From Dillenia suffruticosa (Eukaryota; Streptophyta; Magnoliopsida; Dilleniales; Dilleniaceae): DNA of 64,000 nucleotides. The position numbers were made by a program, and so were the translations under genes. The notes beneath the pieces are model-generated. The model saw only the letters and a program-made list of their open reading frames with translations, was not told the DNA's origin and did no database searches. How positions within the stretch are numbered: the stretch's first letter is position 1; each line of letters opens with the position of its first letter. Of this stretch, positions 36,278 through 46,411 are shown piece by piece. The stretch spans positions 8,371,001-8,435,000 of the forward strand of contig JAVTVX010000026.1 of the NCBI GenBank assembly GCA_033439265.1, in the 5' to 3' direction.

Positions 36278-36487
36278 CCTCACAGGGGCGAACGGGCACA
36301 AGAAGGGCTCAAGTATATGCCTCATAGGGGCGGACGGGCACAAGAAGGGCTCAAGCATACGCCTCACAGGGGCGGACAGGCACAAGAAGGGCTTAAGCAT
36401 ACGCCTCACAGGGGCCCTCGCATAATGGACTGGCGTAAGCATATGCCTCACAGGGGCCTGTGCATGCATGCCAAGCGTAAGAAAATA
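36278..36487. repeat. GC-rich tandem repeat, five 42-bp units
   Basis: 'cctcacagggg' recurs at 36278, 36320, 36362, 36404 and 36446, exactly 42 bases apart. Most units share 'cggacgggcacaagaagggc'; the last two diverge after 'cctcacaggggcc'. Because 42 is a multiple of three, frames stay open and yield 14-residue repeats, but there is no independent sign of a protein. It sits at the inner edge of the subterminal array. Confidence 0.95.
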
Positions 36488-37039
36488 CCATGCATGTCAG
36501 AGCGATTACTTCATTATTTTTTATTTTAAAAATATTATTATTAAAATAAATACACCTTGATTATTATCAAATTAAATAATGTAATGATATAAAATTAGTC
36601 ATCACCACCACATGATTTAAGTGTGTATAAAAGAATTACAAAAATATTATAAATTTAAACAGAATTGTATTAACATACCAAGATTGAGCAGTACATTACA
36701 TTGAGTAATAGATATAAGACCAAGAGGAAAGAAAGATTCATGTTCCACAATAACATGTCTGTCTTGTACTAATAATAAGAGGGTGAAACAAAAATGAAAC
36801 AAAAAAAATCTCTTGGTGAAACCCAAAATGAAACAAAAAACGTTCATTCCATAACAAAAAATATTACAATTACAATTTGAATCCCACCATATTTCCAAAA
36901 CTAAGCAAAGCAATGAGCAACAAGTTTATGTCAAACTTTTTTCCTGTCAATAAAAAAATGAATAAAAAATTAAAGTTAATACAATCATGTAGTAACATTA
37001 TAAAGAATATAAAAAATGGTTATAAAAGAAAATATTACC
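36488..37039. other. AT-rich stretch without recognised gene
   Basis: Nothing recognised. A minus-strand frame at 36647-36913 is Phe/Leu/Cys-rich and has no motif I know. It might be intron or 3' sequence of the gene read at 37040-37366. Confidence 0.4.
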
Positions 37040-37366
37040 CGTGGGATTAACTTGGGCCTCTTCATTCGTCATGGCAGCATACGTTGTTGTGATTTAATTC
37101 GTTCATTTCAACCAGCATACGTTATCCTTTTTCTAAGTCCGAAATATCTTGACAGCGTTTTGGACCTCTACATTTCTTTACAACTACTGAAAAAATAAAC
37201 ATGAAACTTGTCGGTTGATACCATGATAATGTCAAATCTCAAATTAAAATAATACCTGAGGTAACATTTTCGCAAGATTGGGTTTCTCATATTGAACTTG
37301 TTGTTGGAATTGTTGTGATTCTTCGTGCTGAGTAACAATATTCATCCGGTGTTTAGTTCGTCCCAT
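37040..37366 (-). pseudogene. Transposase_24-like (plant En/Spm TNPA-type) remnant
   Basis: Minus strand. An ATG near 37366 opens 'MGRTKHRMNIV', a Gln-rich stretch and 'KPNLAKMLPQ', followed by a GTATTA donor at about 37256. A second segment after a '...TTTTCAG' acceptor near 37192 reads 'KKCRGPKRCQDISDLEKG', like the 'RGPTR..D' block of plant Transposase_24 proteins, then decays with stops. TNPA-type proteins bind the subterminal repeats of En/Spm. Only these two segments are recognisable, so identification is tentative. Confidence 0.45.
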
Positions 37367-37489
37367 AACTACAGTGGTTCGTAGAGTAGATGCTTTCAGA
37401 GTAAGAGCTTTGAGGAGTTTTGAGAAAAGAAATGCTTCATACTTAATATAATATTTTTGGATTACAATCCAATTACAAAGCGCGTCATT

Positions 37490-39910
37490 TTGTACCGCTC
37501 TTTTTTCTGTTCACCCGCATTTTTTTCACACTTCTTACCACCTTTTTTAAATTAAAATTCTTACCACTGTATTTTTCTTCTTTCATATATTTCTTATTTT
37601 CATATTTTTAAATCGGTAAGATTTGTTGCATATTGATTTTATATAATTTTCAATTTCATGTCGAGAACTTAGAACAGTGAAAAAGTCACTCAATCTAAAA
37701 TTTATTATTAAATTCTTTTTAAATTAGATTTCATCATGACTTAATTGCTACCACTTTATTACCACTTGTTAGTATGCATAATTACAAATAACAATTAAAT
37801 AAAACTGATAACACATATCTCAAAATTTTTCATCTATTCAAAATATATGTTTATGAACCAAATTAAATGAAATTACATGTAAATTAAATTAAAGAAATAT
37901 ATAGAATATATTTATATCGAGTTGAATGGTACTGAATAATTTTATTAATTAATTAATTAATACACTATCTTTAAAATAAAAATGAATATCGAGATTGAAA
38001 TTAATATTAATGTTGTTATTCATTTAATTTGAAATTTATATAAAATTATATAATGTGAATAAATAATAAGAATTCCTCCCTTTTTCTTTGAAATTTTATT
38101 GGTTCATATAATATTGATGATAAGATGCTTTGTTTAAATATTACTCTTATTTATATAACTTAGTATATAAAATCAGTAATAGAAGTGGCATGCCAATGAT
38201 AGATTAAATGTATCTATAATAGTCTTATATATAAATAATATAATAGTAATTTATAATAAAATAGTAATTGTAATTAAAAAAAGTACTAATATATTAAAAC
38301 AAGATTATGTAATAAAATAGTAATATACGGGCAATAGTAATATATAGCAATAAATAATAATACATTGACACTCCAACAAATATAATCTAGTTTGGTAATA
38401 TATATTAATATATAATAATATATAGTAGTATGTAATACTACTATGTAATAGTGATAGTTATTTAATACTAACTATATAGTAATTGTAATTAAAAAATATA
38501 CCATAGATTGTAATATATAGTAATATATAGTAACACATAGTAACGTTGTAATATATAGTAGTATATAGTAACAGATTGTAATAAATAGTAATAGATTATA
38601 ATATATAGTAACATGTAGTAATATCAGTAATGTGTGTATATAGAGTTTTCGATTGGTTTGCAGTTGATAATTAAGATCCTTTTTTTAATTTTGAAAAAAT
38701 TTTTGACGGAAATTAATACTAATTAATATTATATTATATAATATTCATAATAAATTATGTAATTGATAATATATCATTATCTAAAGTAATAGTACATTTA
38801 AAATTTCAAAATTTGATACAATACAATTTGGAGATTTGGTATCTATAATTTGTAACTATACTTTATCACTTGTTACAACAATACTTTATCGATTGTAATT
38901 TGGTTTTGTATAAATAATTTGTATATAATTATATAATATTGATAATTAATATGAATCCTTCCAATTTTTGTAAAATTTCATTGATTCATATAAAATATCA
39001 TTTAAGTTTATATAATAATAGTAAAGTGTAGTTCATAGTAGTAATGTGTAGTAACATATAATAATATATAGTAACATATATTAATAGATAGTAATATATA
39101 TAGTAACATAGAATTGACGATTGGTTGACTGTTAATAATTATTATTAGTTCTTTAAGTTTGAAAAAATGTTCATGGCAAATTAATACTAATTAATAATAT
39201 ATTATATAATATAATTATGTAAGTTTAGATAAATATCATTATCTAAACTGATACTACATTTAAAATTTCAACATTTGAAGTCATGCAATTTGAGGAAAAG
39301 TTTTAAAATAAATATAATATATTAACAATCAGATAATATAAACCGCCAAACTAAATCGCCAAACCAATTGTTTAACCGCACTTTTTTTTGTCATTAGAAA
39401 TCATTACTGCCAATCAATTTACCGCACTTTTTTCATTAGCGGGAATTAACTTTTTTTTAGGAGGAATTAAGATTTGATAATTTGTCTGCACTTTTTCACC
39501 CGCATTTTTTTCACATTAGAATTCTTTCAAGTGGAGACGGTACATCATATTTACTCATAATTTTCATACTTTTTGTCATTAAATTCTTTTAAATTTTTAG
39601 TTGGTCATATGTCTTGAGTTTATATATTTTTTATAACTCGTTACCATGTAAATTAATGGAATTTTTAGGATTTTTACCGGATCAAACATTTAAATTAAAA
39701 TTTATGATTTGATTAATTTCCATTTAAATTTTTATCACCAAAAGTTAATATACCCAAAATTTTATGAAATAGCGTAATTACCTAATTTTTTTTAATAATT
39801 TAATAATTAATTAATGTGTGTGTAATTTAAATATGAACTTTGAAATTCAAAATAATAATAATGTTGTCATTTGGTTTTGTATAAATTAATTTATATATAA
39901 TTATGGTGTT
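37490..39910. repeat. AT-rich zone with degenerate direct duplications
   Basis: Blocks repeat along the zone. 'ttcacccgcatttttttcac' occurs at 37510 and 39507. A 'tttttgaaaaaatttttgacggaaattaatactaatta' type block lies near 38690 and 39160. A 'tttggttttgtataaat' block lies near 38900 and 39870. 'tatagtaa' words fill 38340-38640 and 39030-39110. There is no coding sequence. It may be duplicated fragments of one unknown element. Confidence 0.6.
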
Positions 39911-40379
39911 TGCGCCAATATTCGTGCCAAGAAGTTTTGTCCAATAGCAATTGATGGATGGCAGTAATTGATGGTAATTGATGGTTGGTATTAATTGATG
40001 GTAAGTTAGTGGGTAAAGTATCAATGGTTAGGGTTGGTTGTTGATTATCTTGCTTGATCCAATGGCCAGGATTCAAAGTCATCAGAAGAGGAGACATGTC
40101 ACTCACACGTCTTTTCAACAATGAGTTCCAAAGCACGTACAGCTCACAACACCCACGAGCACAACACCCTATGAACCCCATCAACGATAGGCATTTGATC
40201 TGGTGAAAGGCATTTCATCCCATGATGGTGAAATAATGGTAATGTCTCCGCATTGCTCAGGATTTCTCGGTAACATGTTGTCACCATTTTAGTTTTTTTC
40301 GGTATTTCCTACCATTGCTCTGTGAAATTACTCACTTTGATGGTTCATTGAAGTTAGATTAGTAGAAAAATACTTGTTG

Positions 40380-40560
40380 CAAGAACTGAGTCAGAGAAAG
40401 GGAGAGAACGAGGGAGGAGGACGAGAAAGAGAGAACGAACGAGGAGGAGGAGAAGAAAAACATAAGAGGAGTAAAGAGTGAAGACTGAAGAGTGAAGATA
40501 AGGATAGGGCAGAGAAGAAGAATCGAGGACGATTTTTGAAAATAGAGAGGCCAAGAGTAG
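40380..40560. other. GA-rich tract
   Basis: 'gagagaacgagggaggaggacgagaaagagag' composition over 170 bases, on one strand, upstream of the captured gene segment. It may be leader sequence. The open frame opposite it is a composition effect. The rest of 39911-40800 shows nothing I recognise beyond 'ttgatggtaattgatgg' repeats (39950-40010). Confidence 0.45.
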
Positions 40561-40845
40561 AGGTTTGAAGATATTATTTTTAAATATTTTGAAAATTTAG
40601 AACCAGAACTACAAATGGCAGTTTATTTCAATAATGAGGCTTTTGTAGGTTCGTCCGCCAATATATTTATCCTTTATTTGAACTTATTTATGGTTATTGG
40701 TTATTAGAGTATTTAGGGATTTTTAGTAATTGATTTAAGATTTAGTGATTTATGTTATAAATTATAGAAATTTAATATACATTATTTACGTTTCTAGATA
40801 CAGAAGAGAAAAAGAAAGGAGTGGCTAAGAACAAGAAGAAGAGGA

Positions 40846-40890
40846 GTGCCTTGCGTGCGAGTGCCTTGCGTGCGAGTGCCTTGCGTGCGA
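40846..40890 (+). repeat. Three perfect 15-bp tandem units
   Basis: 'gtgccttgcgtgcga' occurs three times without change, five residues per unit (ALRAS), after a Lys-rich stretch. A 'AAGgtaatg' donor-like site follows at about 40896, so it could be the end of a captured exon. Confidence 0.9.
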
Positions 40891-41328
40891 GTAAGGTAAT
40901 GAAATCTAACCTCGTCTGCATATATTAATAATTTTATTATTATTACTTAAACACTTAAAAAAACCTGATAGGAAAAAAGACAAGGTGGAGAAATTCCTTC
41001 CTGCTAAGACAGAGGTCACACTTAAATGTGATATGTCAGCCTGGTAGAAAGTATACTACCAGCAAGTAACAGAAGAAGGTAGAGTTGGGTTGGACAATGG
41101 TACATTGCTTTTACCTTAACTATGATAAAAACTTTTGGTTTCTCCCTATCAAGTTTTTTTCCCCTTCCTCAATCCCTCATTTATTTTTCCTTTTTAGGAA
41201 ACGAAAAGCGAGGGGAGAGGGCAGGGCTAGGGCCAAAACTCAAGATGGTACAAAGTTTCATATTAAACATTTTTATTGGTGGCCTGCATCTCCTTATGTT
41301 AGCACGTGTAAAGCCAAAAGCTTATATA

Positions 41329-41472
41329 GGCATCCAAGGACCTTAGAATGGAAAGATAAAAATAGCCATCCAAGGACCTGAGATTAGGAAGAGAAAAACA
41401 GCCATCCAAGAACCTTAGATAAGGAAGAGAAAAACAGCCATCCAAGGACCCTTAGATTAGGAAGAGAAAAAC
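41329..41472. repeat. Four-unit 36-bp tandem repeat
   Basis: 'gccatccaaggaccttaga' units start at about 41329, 41365, 41401 and 41437, each followed by 'ttaggaagagaaaaaca'. Confidence 0.9.
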
Positions 41473-41482
41473 GTATCCTCAT

Positions 41483-41595
41483 CTCCTAGCCTAGTTTGAA
41501 CATTTTATATTATATTTAAATGACTTTGGCCTTTAACTCCTGGCCTAGTTTCAATATTTTATATTATATCTAAATGAGTTTGACCTTTAACTTTT
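41483..41595. repeat. Two-unit 54-bp tandem repeat
   Basis: 'ctcctagcctagttt' at 41483 and 'ctcctggcctagttt' at 41537, both followed by 'attttatattatat.taaatga.ttt'. Confidence 0.85.
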
Positions 41596-44094
41596 CATGG
41601 CTATGTAGTTAGCTAAACATATCCTTCACCATTTTTGTTGCTCCAAGGCTTTGTTGCATCATTTCCCCATTTCGTTGGATCTGCCAAAGAAGCTGTAAAA
41701 AGCATCTTGTGTGTGTTGCTTTGCGCTTTTCTTATATACCTTCTGAAATGCTTTCTTTTGTTCGATGTTGGATCCATACATGCTGCAAATATGTCAGGAA
41801 ATGCAATTTTTCTCTTCCACTCTTGCTATCTATTGAATCAAAATGGTGTTGTCTTTTAAAATTTTTCCATAAATACTCTCTCTTGATTGTGAATTAAAAT
41901 TTTATATTGTTACATAACATTTTTTCATTGCTTGTCAATCGTAAATTTCCATTAATACTCTTTCTCTCATTCACAATCAATCCGGTAAATTGATTCACTT
42001 GGAAGACTCTAAAGATGAAAGATGATAAATGCAGCACTATACAAAATGAGTGCCTTTTGATTTGATTATTCGAGATTGCATTGAGATTGTTTTTATTGTT
42101 AATCTCATTTTCCCTGAATCTACTTTGATACTTCTCTTCTGATGATATTATTAACTTTTTTCAAAACTGAAAACTTTAATTATAGTTGGCCAATTTATTT
42201 GCTGAAAACAAAAGAGAGTATTTGCTTACAAAACTATTACTTCAGGATTTGGGAACTCCAAGAGTCTGCAAAACCTTTCAATACAACTCAAGAAATGTTG
42301 TAACCATCCATACTTCTCTGTGGGTGAGTGCAATATTTGGAACAAAGGTTGATCTTGTCACGAGTATCAGGGAAATTTTAACTGTGTCATCGTTTACTCC
42401 CCAAACATCATAGGGCAGGGTATGGGGTCCTGCTTTTCTCACAGATGACCCGTCTTATGGACATTCTCGAAATTTATCTTTGGCTTCATGATTTTAAATA
42501 TGTTAAATTGGATAGCTCAACAAAAACCGAGGAAAGAGGTGTGCTGTTAAAGAAGTTCAATGCTCCTAACTCCTTTCTTTATGTCTATTATAAACACTCG
42601 TGCTGGAGGTCTGGATCTAAACTTACAAACAGTCAACACTGTGATAATATTTGACAATGACCGGAACCCTCAAATGGACCGGCAGGCAAAGGACAGAGTC
42701 CACCGTATAGGGCAAATAAAGGGAGTTAGGGTGTTTGTCTTTGTTAGTGTTGGATCAATTGATGAGGTCATTTTCTAGCATGCAAAACAGAAAATGGGAA
42801 TTGACGCAAAGGTTATCCAGCCTGAACTATTCAACACAACCTCCACAGGTTTGTCATCTTCAATTTCATTCAAGAATGTGGTATGTGGTCAATAACTAGA
42901 AACCGACATTGTTCTAGAAGTGCTACTTATCATCCAATTAGAAAGGTTGGACTATTCAAATGGACCAGCAGGTTTATCATTATGTGGTATATGCCCCCAC
43001 AAGTGTCTGACAGCATTTTTTTATGCTTACTATGGAGAATTTTTCAGTTCAGATCTTTTTATTATCCAACAACTAGACAAGGTCAGATTAACAATGATCG
43101 AAATCATCTTAGTGCTTGGCTTTAGTTAGAGCCTTGCTGCGTTTTGTCAAAGAAAGAACCTACTTTCTACACTAGGATACTGAACCTATTACATTCCAGC
43201 CCTTTTATGTTAAAATACATACATAGGAGAAAGTGAGGATCTAAGAACTTTATCAGACTAGAGGTCTAAACATATGGTGCACTTTGAAGATCAGGTGGGC
43301 AATACAAAAGCCTAAGATCTAAAACCCCTTTCGGTGGGGCTACAGTGGATATGTATGGTAATGAATGAGGAGTTTCCCTGTTACGGCTTTGATTATTACT
43401 TTGAGTAGAAGAAATCATTCTAACAGTTTTTATTTATTTTTGCAGCTGAAGACAGACTAGAAATGTTGGAGGAAATCATGCGTAGAGGGCAAACTCACTT
43501 GGAACAGATGTCCCTACTGAGAGGGAAATTAATCACGTCATAGCAAGATCAGATGATGAACTTTGGCCTTTCGCGAAAATGGACAAAGAGAGAAAGCAGA
43601 AAGAAAATCATAGGTCTCCACTTATGGAACAACATAAGGTACCAGAATGGGGATATCCCGTACTGGCAGATCAAGAAAAGGGCATAGCCCTTGGATATGA
43701 AAGTGGTAGCATCATTGGAAAGCAAAGGAGAAAAGAGGTGGTTTATGCTGATTCCCTTGGTGATTTGCAGTGAATGAAGGCTATACAAAATGGTGAGGAC
43801 ATATCAAGGCTTTTAGTAAAAGCAAAGGGAAACCAGCGACTTATCTCAGAGGGTAGGTATTTCACTTTTAATAAAGGAGCAGAGGAGAAAAGCCTGACAA
43901 ATGTAAAGGATAAAAGTATTCTCATCCCAACTGCAAGTGAAGAACCTAATGTTTTTACCTCAAAGGATTTCAAAACTGAAGTTAAGCCTCAGAAACCTGA
44001 ATATAAAAGTGTTGGAGGAGGTGATATGAATGGGGATTTCTTAACATGGAAGACGGACAAAAGGAAGAGATCAAGCCATAATGGCCCTAGGTGA

Positions 44095-44430
44095 TTACAA
44101 GACTTTAGCAGGTCAAAATCACTAATTGAAAACCAATTACTTCAATAAAATAGCTTAGGAAATTTACTTTCACAATGGAGGAGGCCAAGTTTTAGTTGAT
44201 TACATCTTCTGTACATTATCTCCGATTGGTGGTGGATTTGTCTGCAGCGTGCTGAATGGTGTCACAGTTATACCAAGAGCAAGAGGGCCTTCGACAGATA
44301 TATAGGTTTCAACAAATCCTCTGCTGATCACTTGATAATTTAAGGGCTCTTAAATGTTTTATGCCTACAGGCAACCTTGTACAATTACCAATTTTATAAG
44401 TACATCAGAGTGAATAGAACTTATGAAACT
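44095..44430. other. Non-coding stretch after the captured fragment
   Basis: No motif recognised. It may be the remaining 3' part of the captured gene or element interior before the repeat array starts. Confidence 0.4.
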
Positions 44431-46411
44431 GGAATGCCTAAGTAGACAAAAAAAGAATCATATCAAGACTGTTTTCAAACCGTTCCTAAAACTCTACCAT
44501 ATTTACTAATCACAAATGATTTTGCATCAGAATTTAATATAGGTTTTAAAGACTGTACAATATATAAGTTAGCATATATATAGAGCTTATGCCAATGGTT
44601 TGTTTAACTAGATAGTAAAGAAGAGTCATATAAAGATATTGTTCAAAACATCTCTAAAACTCTGTCATATTTTCTGATAAAAAATAATAACTATCAGAAT
44701 TGAGTAGAACTTATGAAAACGATATACTTATGTAGTAAGTTAAAATAGTCATAATGAAAATGTTCTCAAATCGTCTCTAAAACTCTGCATATTTACTGAC
44801 TACAAAAGATAAACGTCTGAATTGGGCATAACTTTTAAAGACTGTATAATATTTGAGTTTGTATCGATATAGAATTTATACAGACAGTTTGGTTAGGTTG
44901 ACAATAAAAATAGTTATGTAGTGACCGTTTTCAAACCGTCCCTCAAACTCCATATAATAACTCTTACAGTTGAATAGAACTTATAAAATTTGTATGTTTA
45001 AGTAGACAGAAAAAAGAAAAATATCGAGACTATTTTTCAAACCGTCCTTAAAACTCTGTCATTTTTACTAACCACAAATGATATGCGTTAAAATTGAACA
45101 TGGGTATTAAATACTACACAATATATAAGTTAGTATAGATATAGAATTTATGTTGACAGTATGGTTAACTAGATTGTAAAAGATGAGTCATTTAGAGACA
45201 TTTATCAACCCCTCTCTAGAACTCTGTTATATTTACTTATCACAAATAATGACAGTCAGAATTGAATACAACTTATGAAGACAATATGCTTAAGTAGCAA
45301 TCAAAAATAGTCTTATCGAGACACTCTGACATATTTACTAACCATAAAATATTAGCGTTTTAATTGAATATAACTTTTAACGACTGCATAATATATGAGT
45401 TAGGAAATATGAAGAACTTATGCAGACGGTATGATTAAGTAGATAGTAAAAAATAGTCATATAAAGACAGTTAAATAACAGTCCCTAAAACTCTATTATA
45501 TCTTCCAATCACAAATAACAACTGTCAGAATTGAATAGAACTTACAAAACTGGTATGCTTACGTAGACTGTAAAAAGAGTCATATCGAGACTATTTTTAA
45601 ATCGTCCCTAAAATTTTGTCATATTTACTAACCACAAATGATAAGCGTCATAATTGAACATGTGTCTTAAAAACTGTACAATGTATAAATTAGCATAAAT
45701 ATACAACTTATGTCTATGATATAGTTAACTATATAGTAAAAAAGAGTTATTTACAAACATTTTTCAAACCGTCTCTAAAACTCTGCAATTTTCACTAACC
45801 ATAAATAATAATCGTCAGATTTGAGTGAAACTTATGAAGACGATATGATTAAGTAGTGAGTAAAAGTAGTCATATCGAGACTGTTTTCAAATATTTTCTA
45901 AAACTCTGCAATATTTACTGACAACAAAAGATGAACGTTTCAATTGAACATAACTTTTAGCGACTGAAAAAAATATGGGTTACGATATATGAAAAACGTA
46001 TGCAGACGGTATGGTTAAGTAGATAGTAAATAATAGACATATAAAGACAATTAAATAACAGTCCCTAAAACTCTACCATATCTACTGATCACAAATAATA
46101 ATTGTCAAAATTGAATAGAACTTACGACCTAGTATAATTAACTAGACTGTAAAAAAAGTCAAATCGAAACTATTTTCAAACTGTTCCTAATACTTTGCCA
46201 TATTTACTAACTACAAATGATAATCGTCAGAATTGAATATAAGTTTTAAAAACTGTACAATGAATAAGTTAGCATAAATATATAACTTATATCCATGATA
46301 TTGTTAACTAAATAGTAAAGAAGAGTTATTTAGAGATATTTTTCAAATCGTCTCTAAAATCTTGTCATATTTACTAACCACAAATAATAATTATCAGATT
46401 TGTGTGAAACT
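44430..46411. repeat. Right subterminal repeat array of the 27-kb CACTA, first part
   Basis: Units of roughly 110-170 bp carry 'tcatatcgagactgttttcaaaccgtcc', 'taaaactctgccatatttactaaccacaaat' and 'gaatagaacttatgaagac'. At least ten units can be followed. The array is interrupted at 46411 by a retroelement array and continues at 61592. Confidence 0.88.
46407..46411. repeat. Target-site duplication AAACT of the Tekay-like composite (partner 61592-61596)
   Basis: AAACT directly precedes the left LTR end and directly follows the right LTR end. The interrupted repeat unit reads 'tgaaact' before and 'aaacttatgaagac' after, as in the unbroken unit near 45826. Confidence 0.92.

Larger units (their letters stand above)
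41104..42420. other. Intron-like or unassigned interval within the captured fragment
   Basis: No SNF2 similarity is seen here, although exons encoding the end of the N-lobe linker would be expected. It contains two short tandem arrays and a 75-codon open frame (42186-42413) that I do not recognise. Confidence 0.5.
40972..44094 (+). pseudogene. CHR12/CHR23-like: Captured fragment of a SNF2-family remodeller gene (CHR12/CHR23, MINU type)
   Basis: SNF2 ATPases of this type move nucleosomes in the plant nucleus. The first exon-like segment (40972-41103) follows a TGATAG acceptor and gives '[19 protein letters not shown]', then a stop in place of the Gln codon after 'DMSAW', then 'KVYYQQV'. The helicase C-lobe is at 42425-42848: 'LLFSQMTRLMDILEIYL', '[15 protein letters not shown]', motif V '[16 protein letters not shown]', motif VI '[11 protein letters not shown]', and 'AKQKMGIDAKVIQ', ending at CACAG-GT. 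The next exon starts after TGCAG at 43446 with 'EDRLEMLEEIMRRG'. It continues through 'EVPEWGYPV'-like sequence and 'RRKEVVYADSLGDLQ' to 44094. At least three frame changes and several stops are present, and an intermediate exon is missing. Retained introns show capture from genomic DNA, not from mRNA. The CHR12/CHR23 assignment rests on the C-terminal words. Confidence 0.82.

Noticed and set aside
36278-36487. CRISPR-like array
   Set aside because: Units are directly adjacent with no distinct spacers, and the context is a plant transposon.
36192-36529. Possible protein made of 14-residue repeats
   Set aside because: Explained by the 42-bp DNA tandem; two plus-strand frames and one minus-strand frame stay open for the same reason, and there is no start context or flanking domain.
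39890-40184. 97-codon minus-strand frame
   Set aside because: Formed by 'ttgatggtaattgatgg' repeats; no motif.
42186-42413. Additional SNF2 exon
   Set aside because: The 75-codon frame shows no SNF2 word I can match and lies before the recognisable helicase segment; kept as unassigned.
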